DNA of 64,000 nucleotides from Aphidius gifuensis (Eukaryota > Arthropoda > Insecta > Hymenoptera > Braconidae). Positions 11,522-23,410 of this stretch are shown here, in pieces. The notes beneath the pieces were generated by a model. That model was not told the origin of the DNA and made no database searches. It worked only from the letters and a program-made list of their open reading frames with translations. Position 1 is the stretch's first letter. The number at the start of each line of letters is the position of its first letter. The translations under genes were made by a program, and so were the position numbers. The stretch covers positions 4,650,001-4,714,000 of the forward strand of contig NC_057792.1 of assembly GCF_014905175.1 (NCBI RefSeq), in the 5' to 3' direction.

Positions 11522-13311
11522 TATATTGTCAATAATAAATAATAAAACAACGACAAAAACAACAACAACAACAACAATTACATTGTACAAACGACAATAT
11601 AAATCATAGATTGTCGTTTGTATTTTACTAAGTTTATGTTAATTTACAAAAATAAAAAAAAACAAAGCTAACAAAATTTATTATTATTATTATTATTACA
11701 ATTTATTTCTACAAAAGTATTTTTCAGTTTATTAAACATCTTGATTAGACAACAAATTTGATGTAAAACAAAAAATATGTGAATTAATCTGTCATTAAAA
11801 AAAAAAAAAAGAAAAAAATAATATTAAAAAATTTAATTTATATCTGCTTTTCTTTATTATTATTTTTTTTTTTTAAATTAATTTTATTTTGTGTATGAAA
11901 ATAAAGAACAAGTTTTAAAACTTGGCGAGAGATAATGATAAATAGCTTTTTATTTCACTTTATATTTAAAAAATAATTAAAATCATCTCTTAAATATTTG
12001 TCATTATTTTTGACGATTAATTTTAATAAAATTAAACTTATTTATTTAAAAAAAAAACTTTTAACAAATTAATCATTAAAAATTTAAATATCATACAATT
12101 AATTTTTCATGTATACAAAAATATTTATAGTATTATTGTGAAATAATTAAAAATTTCATAAAAATATAAATGTTTTTATAAAGTATTGATTCATTTTTTT
12201 TTTTTTAATTTAAATTAATTTGTATTAATAATTAATTCAATATTAATAAAAAAATAAATAAATACAAGTGCCTTTGACAATTTAATTTTATATAGGTATA
12301 AATTAAAGAAAAAAAAAAAAAACATCAAGGTACTTTTAATTTGAAATTAAAACAAACATTAATCAATGATGAATATTTATGTAAATATTAATTTTTTAAT
12401 ATTTAAATAAAATAAAAATAAACACACATTAGTACATATTATTTTCAAACATGATACAAAGTATTAAAATAATTATTCGTGGGAATTTTTCTTGAGTCTT
12501 TTTGTTTAAATTATTATTTTAAAAATTGAAAAAAAAAAAAGAATTGAAAGATTTTGGAATTTTAATTTAATATACTGGACCGGCCAGCTGTTTGAACTTT
12601 TAAAAAATTGATATTTTACTTTTTGAATTAAAAAAAAATAAACAAGTTAAAAAGTTTAATGTAATTTTTAATAAATTTATTTTTTTTATGCAATATTACA
12701 AGTTATTCCCAGAGTAATTAATTTTAATAAATAATAATTTATTAAACTGTTTGTTTTTTATTTTTTTCTATTGTACAAAATCAAAATGCATTTCTCAGTT
12801 TGATTGAATAATTAAAATTTCTTTTTTTTTTTTTTTTTTGTTTACACTATTTATTATTTTCAATTTTAACCATTGTGATTAACTTTATTTTTTTTTAAAC
12901 TTCATTTTCCACAGCATTAATTCACGGAGTTGTCATACGCTTGAGCGTAATATTATTAATTTACAAGAGCTTATCATCATACACAAAAATAGTGAATAAA
13001 AAAATGCATCCAATTTTATCATTAAAAATAGTCAAACAAATACAATTCAACAATTATAAGTTTTTTTTTCTTTTAATCCATCAAAAAAACATCGTAAAAT
13101 TATTTTTCTTTGTTGTTGATTTTGTCATAAATTTCATTGTTGATCAATTTTTTCAGTTGGTTTTGTATATTATTTTTTTTTTTTTCTTCTGTTTATTTAC
13201 TTTTGCAATTCATTGTTTTTTTTTTTAATAATAAATTTTAAACATATAAAGATGTAAGTAAATGAGAAAAAAAAAAAAAAAAAATATATCAATAAAATAA
13301 AAGTTTATTAT
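11522..13311. other. Convergent 3' region between Ubc12 and importin-7
   Basis: About 1.8 kb of AT-rich sequence that should hold the two 3' UTRs. There are several AATAAA-like strings, a (TTA)n microsatellite at about 11680-11697, and T-runs near 12820-12840. The frame at 12941-13228 is low-complexity and rejected. I see no gene. Confidence 0.6.
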
Positions 13312-16300
13312 TTATCGGCCTAGTGGAGTACCACCGAAACTAAATGTTGCTGGTACAGTCTGTGATGTGAATGCATATCCTGAAGAAAAAAATAAATAAA
13401 TTAAAATAAAATAAATAATTAAAAAAAATAAATATAAAGATAATTATTTATTTATTACCACCACTCTGTTCGATTCTTTTACTTTCAAGTGCAGCTTTTC
13501 GTTGATCAGCCAAAAGAATAACTTCTTGAAGTGATTTTTGTTGTTCAACAGTTAAATGAGATGTTAGTGCTTGATACCATTGTCCATCTGTTCTTTCAAT
13601 ATTTTGCATGACTTCTTTAAATACAACATATTCATCTTGATTATTATCTTCAAAATCAAGTGGTGTTATATAACATTCAAGTGTTGTTTCTTCATTTGGT
13701 TCAAATTCTGATTCATCATCATCATCATCGTCATCATCATTACCACTAACAATTGATGAATTAATATCAAATCTTCCATCATTAGCTCTTTGTACTTTAT
13801 CTTGTATTTTTTCCAAATATTCTTGTCCATCTTCATCAATTTCATCCTCATCAGAGCTCAATACTTCTTCTTCAAATTCACTTCCTTCTTCATCATCAGC
13901 TTCATCATCACAATCAGCAACTTTAGATGCATATGCACGTTTAAGACCATCAAATAATAATATTAATGATGGTATAACTTGTCCAGCACATTCATTAATA
14001 GCATTTGGTCTATGATTTGGACCCATTGATACAAGTGTACATAATCCTAATACACATAATTTTCTATCATGTAAACCCAAAAAACAATCAGTATCATGTA
14101 TCCATTGTTTAATAAAATGTGATGCAATTGGTTCAGTTGATTGTCCCAATGTACCTTGTAATCTATTCATAGCATCTAAACATAATGCTGGATTATAATA
14201 AAGTGCAGCAATAACAACTTGTAAACACATTGTACGTAATTCAGATGTTTTAACTTCACGTGTTAATCTTTCTAATACAAGTTGTACCATTGGTGGTATT
14301 GCTTGATCAATATGTCCTTTACATTGTAATATAATAACTTCTAATAATTTTGCAGCATGACATTCTGGATCTTCACCAGCATCACCAGTTAATATTGTTT
14401 TACACATATTAAACATAGCAAGTATATGATGTTCATTTGATAAAAATAATTGTGTATCAACAGTTATATAATTATGTAATGCTGGCATCATATCAGTAAA
14501 ATAATCAAAACCATCTTTTTGAAATAATTGATACATTAATGCCAATACTTTCCACATATCTTCAGATATTGATTTACTTGTTAAATCATAAACAAGTGAT
14601 AATGCTTCTTCATAAAATTCAATAACATTATGTTCAAATATATGTGCAATAACTTGTAAGACAATTGGTTGTAATTGTGACATAACATCTGGATTACATT
14701 CCATAACAGTTAATAATGTTGCAATTGTATTTAATAAACCCATTGCTGTTATTGCTTTTTCATCACTACCCTCATCTGTTTCAAGTACTTGACTAAATGT
14801 TTTAGATAAATGTTCACATATTTCAACAGCAATTGGTAATACTTGTTGTGTATATGTTACAACAATTTTTTGCATAACACTTGTTAAATCATCATTTTCA
14901 GTTTCACGTATTATTTTTAATAATTCAAGTGTTATATCTTTTATTAATGGTTCAATATATTTTTGTGCTTTATCTTGTCCATTTAATAATGTTTGTAAAC
15001 ATATTGCTGCTTCAACTTTAACTGGTAAATCTTGATCAGTTAATAATGCTTTTGTTGTTAAACGTATTGCTTCAACAAGTATATTTTCTTGTTTAAATTT
15101 AATTTCTGAAAAATAATGTAATACCCAACATGCACGTGCACGCATATGTCCATGTGAACTATTAAATTCTGGATAAACATATTGTAATAACATTTTATCC
15201 ATTTGTTCTTTATATAATTTTTTTTTTAATAATATATCAGCAAGTGAACCAATCATATGTAATGCACCATCTTTTTGTCTTGGATCAGCATTTTGTGATC
15301 TTAATACATTAATACAAAATTCCAATGTTTTAGCTAACATATCTTTACGTTTTTTACATGCTGAATGAAGTAAAGTTTGTGCTGCTGTTACTGGTGATAC
15401 AAAATCTTCAAATATATCAAATTTAATACGTATATATTCATATGGATCTGCTTTCCATAATTCTTCATCAGCTTCAGAATATGATAATATTGGAAATAAT
15501 ACATCACGTATTATTTCAAACATATGAGGTTTTAAAAATTTCCATGAATGTCCATGACTTACAGCTTGATTAATATAATTTATTGATTGTTGTATAACAC
15601 GTGGTGATACATATATATTACGACGATATTGATCAAGAATTTTTAACAATACCTCAAGTATACCACCAGAAAATGTTTGTAAATACCATTCAGAAAATTC
15701 TTTATATTCTTTAGTAACATTACCAGGACTACCATATCTTTCAAACATACGATGAACAATATGTAATGCCCATTTTTTACATTTCCACCATGCTAATTCA
15801 GCTTTTTCATCATCATCAAGATCAGCAGTATATGTTTCTTGTGGTACTGGACGATCAGCAACTTGACGTACAACATCCATCCATTGTGAAAATACATCAC
15901 GTGATATTAAATCCAATGGTAATGAATATTGTGTTAAGGCAAAAAAAATTTTTAATATTTGTTTTTGTAATAATACTGATTGTTCTGATGGATCTGGTAA
16001 TAATGAAACAATCAATTGATATATCATTGGAAATAATAAATTCATAGCTTCATTTAATGGACTTCTTTCTTCAGCTTTTTTATATTCAAAATTTTTAACA
16101 AGTTGATAAAGTGCAAGTAATACACCTGGCCAACATGATGCATCAGGATTTTTTAAATATATTGTTATTTTATCAACAATTTGTGTCCATCTACCTGGAA
16201 AATCATGTTTAACAATATTACTTATACAAACAGCAAGTTGAATTTTTATTATTTCTGGTGCATGTACAACAGCATCAACAATTGCATCACGTATCATAAC

Positions 16301-17309
16301 ACGATCTTGTTCATGTATACTAAATGGTGCTGGTCCATTTTCAACTTCTCTTGTTGCCCAATTTGTTGTTATCAAATTTTTAAGATAAATAACACCTTTT
16401 AAAGAACAAAAAATAAGAGTTAAATCATCATCATCATGTCGAGGTATTTTTATTTTTTTTATAAAAATATTTTCATACCTGCTTGTCTGACAGGCAAATC
16501 AACCTCATTTGACATAATAACTTGTAATAGACTTGGAGCAAAACCAATGATTTTGTGAATCTGTTGAAAAAACAATTTACCAAAATAATTATGTAATAAA
16601 ATTCATGATACGTGGACAAAATTTTATCAATAAATCATTAGCATTCCAATTGGCATGTCCAAGATAACCCCAGCATACTAACATGTGATGTGGCATTTTG
16701 CCTTAAATAGAATTTTCATCAAGTATCATAAATATTGATAAAAAAAATAATAGAAAATTACTAAAGCTCATAATTTCTAAGATTTAAGTATCTTATATGA
16801 AAAAAAAAAGAGTTAAGTATTTTTTAATTACAATTTTCAAGTGGCATGGTATAAAGGAGGAAAGAAAAAAAAAAAAAAAAAAGACCAGGCTTCATAGCGT
16901 CATTGAATGATGAACAAGTAATTTTTCAACAAGACCAAGAAAAGCAATTATAAAGAGTTTTAATATTTTTTTTTTCTGGAGACAAATTCATTGGCAACAA
17001 TAAAGCTAATAATAAAAATAAAAAAAAAAAATTTATTCATTGGCCATGTGGTGATGATAATGGAGTGTTCCTGAAAGAGTACCACGCTGGAACTTATCAT
17101 GTCTTCTTTTTTTACTTGGTTCATGCTTTTATTTTCTTTCTCTCTCTCTCTCTTTTTTTTTTGTAAAATTATAATTTCCAAACTACCACTAGACTGTAGG
17201 TATTCTTATTAAAGTGATAATTTACCCGATTAAGTTGATCCTCAGCTTGTTTTTGCTGTGCCGGATCAATTGATGCACGCAGCAAATCAGTTAATTCACG
17301 TGGATTCAT
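13312..17309 (-). CDS. IPO7: Importin-7 (moleskin) nuclear import receptor
   Basis: Exons 17309-17226, 16560-16479, 16395-13459 and 13379-13312; 3171 nt, 1056 residues (human 1038). The N-terminus MNPRELTDLLRASIDP and LPVRQAGVIYLKN form the importin-beta N-terminal (Ran-binding) region. HEAT-type helical repeats fill the rest (for example SHGHMRARACWVLHYFSEI). A very acidic loop follows (DEADDEEGSEFEEE and a run of eight Asp). The last short exon encodes an FG-bearing tail (TFSFGGTPLGR) that matches the vertebrate C-terminal tail. IPO7 carries ribosomal proteins, histone H1 and, in flies, activated ERK/MAPK and Smads into the nucleus in a Ran-dependent cycle. The large exon stays open for three codons past its donor, so intron retention would give an ending GGNK; the spliced form is preferred because it restores the conserved tail. 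Confidence 0.96.
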
Positions 17310-18214
17310 GATCAAAAGATCACAATATTACACAAGTCACGTTTTAATAACAAAAATTATTTGGAGTCAATATTACTATAATTCTTGATTTTTCAACACA
17401 CGCGTGATTACAAAAAAAATATATTTTCAATCCACTTGTGTATTTTTTTTTTTTTTTTCCTCTGTCCCTTTCCTCTTGGGACTTGGTGGTTGATTTTTTT
17501 CTTTTTTTTTGTGTGACGAATCAGACGTGATTGGAACCCGGTGCTGTTGCTGATCTCTCTCTTCAAGATCACGTGATACAAATTATAAAAATGGCGATAC
17601 ACAATAAACGAAATAAATAAAAAAAATAATTAATTGAAAAAGTAATTGTAAAATTTAAAAATCTAATTGTATTATGAAATTTTTATTAACCAAAAAAAAA
17701 AAAAAATAAAGAAAAAAAATTTTTTTAATTTTGTTATATTTTTATAATGAAATATAACAAATGAAGATTTATTTAATTATTATATTTATTTTTTTTTAAA
17801 AATGCAACCGAAAAATAATTTTTTTTTACCAACTGAGTTTTTAAAAGTGATTTTAGTTGGAAATGTCGCCGTTATATCCTGTTTCTCCGCCATAACAAAC
17901 TACGTACTTCCGTACATTTCAAATTCAAATTTAGTTAATTTAGTTAATAGAAAATTCAGAGCAGAAAATCCGAGTTTTTATTTTATATTTATCTGTATGT
18001 ACATAAAACACAACAAATGATTATTTTGTTTTATTTATTAAATGGATTATTTATGTAAAAAAAAATTATTTACATAATATATTGTTTTTTATTTTTATTA
18101 TTTTTAATTTTTCCTTCTAGAGCTTTTTATCCAAGTCAAATTGATCCAGTAACGCTGCATGTAAGTTATTAACATCGTTTACAAGTCTAAGGATATTTGA
18201 AATTGAACATGGCT
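17310..18214. other. Importin-7 upstream region and an unassigned stretch
   Basis: Just upstream of the importin-7 ATG is a mixed-composition promoter-like segment (17500-17600). On the plus strand, 17802-18020 is an open frame of 72 codons and a splice-like exon lies at 18121-18162 (acceptor ctag, donor gtaagt; FYPSQIDPVTLH in one frame). I recognise neither and cannot show that they join; they may be decayed gene pieces linked to the rearranged locus that follows. Confidence 0.3.
17569..17576. promoter_or_regulatory. E-box TCACGTGA upstream of importin-7
   Basis: A palindromic CACGTG E-box with T and A flanks (TCACGTGA), 260 bp from the importin-7 ATG. This is the core bound by Myc/Max, USF and MiT/TFE factors. 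One site in promoter-like sequence; binding is inference. Confidence 0.4.
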
Positions 18215-19150
18215 TTATTCTTGCGGATAAAGTTTATCCATTAGTTGTTGAAGTTCGTCGTTGAGCTCATTTATTTTCTTTATCTGATCGGGTGTTGGAT
18301 GTGGTCCCAACTCTTCACAATATAACCTGTAATTTGTCGTATACATAAATTAATAGATTGGCATTTTAATTTTTTATAAAACTAAAATAATTTACTTACT
18401 TATATTCATTTGCTTTTTTAGCAGTTAATTCTAAAGTTTTCAATTCTTCTGGTGAACGTTCCGGTAGTGGCTTCCAGTCTTTTTCGTTTCTTAGTATTAT
18501 ACTAATATATTTTTCTTCTTCAGCTATATACTTGAGAACGACTATTTTTTTGCAAGAAAAAAAAAAAAAAATGAAAAAACCATTATAAACATTATTTACA
18601 AGTTTGCGGATATTTAAAATAAAAAAAAATTACAATACGGCTTTTAGGCGTTTATTAAGATCTGCTCTAATTTTTTTAATATGAAAAAGCATAAATTTGA
18701 CTGTGATATGATTTGTTATGTGATGTTTTTTTTTATGCTTGAGAGGTGCATTCCCAAATCTCCTTTTGCTTGCGGGTAGCTATTTTTTTCATATTATAAA
18801 ATAATACAGTAAAACAAAAAAGTATATTATTTTAATTTTAGTAAGTTTAAAAATATATTTACTTACATCTTCGTTATTGAAGAAGCCATGATGATAGGTT
18901 TCTTTGCGATGTATGCTGTGTCTTTTTTACCTCGAGATGATCACTTCCAAAAATTATTAATAATTGCTGAAAGAAATAAAAAGTTTTCGACTTTTTACAA
19001 CCAAATGCTTCAGGTACATACAAATTACAATGATTATAATGAGGTATGATTGAGGTACAAGTGGTACAATTATAAAGAGCAAATAGCTGCAAGTAGCAAT
19101 ATTTATTATTAAATTGTTTATATTATTTAGCCAACTGTCAATGACTGTCA
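18215..19150 (-). pseudogene. Frameshifted copy 1 of an unrecognised duplicated gene
   Basis: Exon 3 (18326-18215) encodes KLYCEELGPHPTPDQIKK to a stop. Exon 2 is 18541-18400 and the first exon ends at the donor near 18869. It is colinear with the copy at 19933-20816, including introns and the upstream sequence. Exon 2 is 142 nt here and 225 nt in the other copy, a net loss of 83 nt that is not a multiple of three. Reading from exon 1 through the acceptor gives a stop after six codons (IRSQVYS, stop). Exon 1 is also shifted by one base near the codons for KKTQHTSQ. Both changes argue that this copy is dead. It does keep an ATG in the text MASSITK where the other copy has ACG, so a different start and function cannot be fully excluded. 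Confidence 0.6.
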
Positions 19151-19379
19151 ACTAGAGTGGACAAAATCGTAGACCTCTGGTGTTTGACTTTTAGAAACAT
19201 ATAATGTTGTATCCATGGAGATCTACTGTAGACCTCCATGGTGTGATGCTAAACAAAAATAAAAATATACTACAAGTTATAATTAATTAAACAATAATAT
19301 AAAACAATAATAAAGAGTATAAAATTAATAAAAATTACAATTATAACATTAAAGGTATATTGTAATATTAATAAACAAA

Positions 19380-19606
19380 ATGGCACAGAGTCGTTTAGAA
19401 AAAATTAGAACAATCTTTAGCAGGTACTTATATAAATTATTATTGTTGACATAACATGTGACTATTTTTAATTATAATAATAAATAATTTATTTTGCTTT
19501 TGAGTAACATTATTAGTAAAGGGGTGGTGCTATGAAGCCAGATGATAAACCTTTATGGTACGATATATACAATTCGTTTGAATATAGAAGGCTGTGTCAC
19601 GAGTAA
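19380..19606 (+). pseudogene. mRpS23: Fragment of mitochondrial ribosomal protein S23 (first two exons)
   Basis: Exon 19380-19423 encodes MAQSRLEKIRTIFSR and is joined through gtactt ... taaag to an exon starting at 19522 that gives GGAMKPDDKPLWYDIYNSF. This is the conserved N-terminus of mitochondrial small-subunit protein mS23, whose family begins M-A-x-SRLE, has a Gly-rich turn and then KPLWYDVY. After YNSF the frame runs into EYRRLCHE and a stop, where the family continues with a Pro-rich segment and about 100 more residues. No other part of the gene is visible nearby. Because the intron is kept, it arose by DNA-level copying or breakage and not by retrotransposition. It lies between the two copies of the unknown minus-strand gene, so the same rearrangement probably made both. 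Identification rests on about 35 residues. Confidence 0.6.
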
Positions 19607-19932
19607 TTGTAGTTGAATAAAATTTAAATTTGTTTTTTTTTTTTTAAGCTTGGAATAAACAATAAAAACTAAAATAAATAATTTTCTATTATTTAGTTTA
19701 TCTATCATTAAAAGTAATTCATACACATCATTTTGACATTTTTAACTAGAAAATAAACGAATGTTTTCTAGAATAATTTTTATTTGATATTTAAACATAT
19801 AGCATAAGATTATTTAGTGTTTTTTTTTAATTTTTTTGTTTTATTTATCCATAAACATAAATTATCCATTAAATTAAATTAAATGGATTATTTATGTAAA
19901 AAAATGTAACAAGTATATTAATTTTTCTAAGA

Positions 19933-20816
19933 TTATTTCAAATAAAGTTGACGCAGAAGTTCATCAATTCCGTTACTGAGCTTTTTTTTTTCTTTCATTT
20001 GATCGGGGGTTGGATCTGGTCCCAACTTTTCACAAAATAGACTGTAATTTGTCGAATACATAAAATATGTGATTAATTGTCATATCAGTTTTTATAAAAT
20101 TAAAATAATTTACTTACTTATATTCCGTAATCTTTACATCTGCTAATTCAACAATTTTCAATTGTTCTGGTGTATGTATTGGTGGCTTAGGCTTCCAGTC
20201 TTTCTTGCGTCTTATTATTGTAGAGTTATAATTTTCTTCTTCATTGATATAATCATCAATAATTTTTCCGGCATCTTCCGATAGTTTTCCCTCGTCACTT
20301 AAACGCTGTTTAATATGACGGAGTACATCAACTGGAGTATCACTATTTTTTTGTGAGAAAAAAAAAAAAAAAAAAAACCATTATAAACATTATTTACAAG
20401 TTTGCGGATATTTACAATAAAAAAAAAATTACAATACGGCTTTTAGGCGTTTATTAAGATCTGCTCTAATTTTTGTAATATGAAAAAGCATAAATTTGAC
20501 ACGTTATGTGATAGGTATTTTTTCATATTATAAAATAATACACTAAGCCAAAAAAGTCTATTATTTTAATTTTAGTAAATTTAAAAATATTTACTTACAT
20601 CTTCGTTATTGAAGAAGCCGTGATGATAAGTTTCTTTGATGATGTTTGCTGTGTCTTTTTTACCTCGAGATGATCACTTCCAAAATTTATTAATGATTGC
20701 TGATAGAAAGAAATAAAAAGTTTTCGACTTTTTACAAGCAAATGCAAAAGGGTATAAAATACAATGATCATAATGAGGTATGATTGAGGTACAAATGGTA
20801 CAATTATAAAGAGCAA
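19933..20816 (-). CDS. Unrecognised three-exon gene, intact duplicate (copy 2)
   Basis: Exons: up to 20816 down to 20599, then 20342-20118 and 20041-19933. With the first available Met at 20816 the model sums to 552 nt, 183 residues, in frame. The charged core (residues about 73-183) includes DTPVDVLRHIKQRLSDEGK, a segment RRKKDWKPKPPIHTPEQLK and the ending CEKLGPDPTPDQ followed by a short helix (GIDELLRQLYLK, stop). The first 45 residues are hydrophobic and atypical, so the true start may lie further in. I know no family with this pattern. The second exon and last exon show the same WKP..TPEQLK and LGP.PTPDQ pattern as copy 1, which suggests past selection on protein sequence. Possible roles cannot be assigned. 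Confidence 0.45.
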
Positions 20817-20950
20817 GTAGCTGCAAGTAGCAATATTTATTATTGTTTATACTATTTAAAGCCAACTTTATTTTAGCCAACTGTCAACTAGAGCAAAGTA
20901 GAGTGGACAAAATCGTAGACCTCTGGTGGTTGACTTTTAGAAACATATAA

Positions 20951-21566
20951 CTATCATACATCTTTATCAGTTTCATACGCCAAGTGACGATTTGTGACGT
21001 ATGAGTTCAGAGTTGTGACCACTGATGACACTGATGACACACTGATGACAGCCGAAACGTCGTAATAATAATCATTTATTTATTTCTTATTGATTTTAAC
21101 TATTTAATTACTCTTGATGTTTCTTTGTAAAGATATGGTTATCTAAACATAAAAAACAATTGCAAAAAATAAATCATTTAAGTAATATTAAAACAAAAAA
21201 AAAACCTTGTGTAAATTATAACAAGTTCAATGTTGTTTCCAAGTGTCAAACATTTCTGACATTTGCATAACTTGTCATTTAATCTGTTGACTATTTATTT
21301 GTGTGTCTATTGTTATTTAAATAATTAAAATCAAATAAACAACAAAGTGTGCGACATAATAACAAATAGATAAGCTAGTTTGATTAATTTGGTAGTCCAG
21401 CCCTACGTAGAAGTTTTTTAAACATTAAATTTGTGGTAAGACATATATTTTATAATTAAATACTTAATTTTTTAACTAACAATAAGACTCTAAATTTTTT
21501 GTATTATATTTATTATCTGTGTGTGTCATTCATTTTTAGCTTTAATTAATTTAATTAATCATCAAA
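20951..21566. other. Intergenic, upstream of syntaxin
   Basis: Near 20980-21060 there is a short inverted repeat (tcatacgcc ... gacgtatga) and three copies of actgatgaca, followed by gccgaaacgtcgtaataat. A CGAAACGTCG string of this kind recurs next to mobile elements in several animal genomes (recollection, not checked). The last part should be the syntaxin 5' UTR and promoter. Confidence 0.4.
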
Positions 21567-22463
21567 ATGGATACTGGCTTTTCATCTTACCACAATGGTG
21601 GTCCAGCTCGAGAACAAGATTTTGATAGACTTGCACAAACTGTCAGTACTTCAATATTAAAAATATCACAAAATGTATCATCAATGCAAAAAATGGTTAA
21701 TCAACTTGGTGGTGCAACTGATTCACAAGAACTTAGAAATCAATTGCATCAAATTCAACATTATACAAAACAATTAGCAAAAGATACACAAATACATTTA
21801 AGAGATTTAAATGGTATTGCTAATAATACAACAGTCATTAGTCCAGGTGATCAAACACGTAAAAAAATGAAAATGCAAACTGAAAGACTTCATGATGAAT
21901 TTATGGCTGCATTAAATAGTTTTCAAGCTGTTCAAAGGTTAGCAGCATCAAAAGAAAAAGATATGGTTAAAAAAGCTAAAGCTGTACAAGGTATACATTT
22001 TGGTGAAAAAAAACAAGAAACACTTATTGAATTAAAAGACAGTAGAACACAAAAACAAATGCAACAACAGCATTTACATGATGAACAAAATATTCGTATG
22101 CTTGAAGAACAAGAAGCCAGTATACGTCAGCTTGAAGTAAATACAATGATTATTTATTATTATTTACCTGTTTATATTGAATAATTAATCATTTTGATTT
22201 TTGTTATTTAATTACAGAGTGATATTAGTGATGTTAATCAAATATTCAAAGATCTTGGTGCTTTGGTGCATGATCAAGGTGAAATTATTGATTCAATTGA
22301 AGCATCAGTTGAAAGAACTGAAGTGTTTGTCAATGAAGGAACACAACAGCTAAGAACAGCAGCAACTTATCAAAATAAATTGAGAAAGAAAAAACTTATT
22401 CTTGCTATTATTGGTGTTGTTATATTATCACTTATTATTTCTTGGTTTTATTGGGGAAATTAA
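21567..22463 (+). CDS. Syx7: Syntaxin-7/12-like endosomal Qa-SNARE
   Basis: Two exons, 21567-22136 and 22218-22463; 816 nt, 271 residues. An N-terminal Habc three-helix region (ILKISQNVSSMQKMVNQLGG, residues about 20-140) precedes a SNARE motif (residues about 175-235) with the zero-layer glutamine in LVHDQGEIIDSIE. A single C-terminal membrane anchor (LILAIIGVVILSLIISWFYW) ends the protein, as in all tail-anchored syntaxins. The pattern of the Habc start (EQDFDRLAQTVSTSILKI) is that of syntaxin-7/12/13, the Drosophila homologue being avalanche (Syx7). It drives fusion of early and late endosomes with Qb, Qc and R partners. The intron falls at the start of the SNARE core. Distinguishing syntaxin-7 from -12 is not meaningful in insects, which have one gene. 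Confidence 0.92.
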
Positions 22464-23356
22464 TTAAACAATAAACAAAATGAAAGAAAAATTTAAATAA
22501 TATTTAAATTATGTTAACTATTATATTTAAAATCTACCTATTAACAAAACAAACAAAAAAATCTTTTGAAAATAATTTGCTTTTGTATTATGTCTCTTTC
22601 ATAAAACATGTGGCATAGCTCGATTGATTTTTTGTATTTAAATACTAAAAAAAAAATGCTTTTAATTGCGATGATATAATAAACAAAAAAAGCTACATAT
22701 TTTATAGATATTGATTATTTATACACATTGTACACACACTATGAATTTTAACAATTAAATTATTGTAAACGAGTATAATTTTATTATTATGGAATTAAAA
22801 AAAAAAAAACATTCCTCATGATAAACATTTAAGAATGTATAAACAAATAAATTAATACTAAAATTATGTAAAAGCCAAATTTAATTTTGTGTATTATATA
22901 ATAAACAAAAAAAATTAATGAAAAAGAAAATATTAGTCTCTGCTAAAGTTCATTCTTAATTTTTATTTAATTTAATTTTGAATGATAAAATTAATCAATA
23001 CTTTTACTTTGTATTAAAAATAATATTGACTAGTTTTTTTTTTCGCTATTTGGATTTGAGTTTGCTACCTTGAATTAATTTGATATATTGTTTGCTTATA
23101 TATCTAAAAATACGAATAGAAAAAAATAAAAAGTCTAATAACTAAAAAACAAATTATACAATATAATTTACTGACATATATTTCTATGGAAATTTAATAA
23201 ATTAAAAAACAAACAAAACTGATCAAACAAACTATTCTATTATAAAAAAACAAAATTACTGATAAATTAAGTACAGTTGTTTATGAAAAATAAGGTAATA
23301 TTTTTAATAATTTACATAACAAAAGTAAACAAAATATTTCTACAATCGAAATTGAC
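22464..23356. other. Intergenic, syntaxin 3' UTR
   Basis: AT-rich sequence with several AATAAA strings and A-runs near 22797-22809. No gene seen. Confidence 0.6.
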
Positions 23357-23390
23357 TATATAAGCTGGATTTTATTTTTAGTATATCAGT
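23357..23390 (+). promoter_or_regulatory. TATA box and initiator of the serine-protease homologue
   Basis: TATATAAG at 23357-23364 is followed by an arthropod initiator TCAGT at 23386-23390. The spacing from the T of TATA to the A of TCAGT is 31 nt, the textbook distance. This predicts a 5' UTR of about 23 nt before the ATG at 23411. It is the clearest TATA-Inr promoter in the window. Confidence 0.8.
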
Positions 23391-23410
23391 ACTAACTGAA
23401 TATCTTCAAA

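Larger units (their letters stand above)
18180..20950. repeat. Direct duplication of about 1 kb (18180-19205 and 19920-20950)
   Basis: The two segments match in order across exons, introns and upstream sequence. Shared landmarks include gttttcgactttttacaa (18980 and 20722), the shared intron text tctgctctaattttt (18660 and 20459) and the outer segment gagtggacaaaatcgtagac (19154 and 20900). The copies differ by several indels. Between them, 19206-19919 is unique and carries the mRpS23 fragment. Confidence 0.85.
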
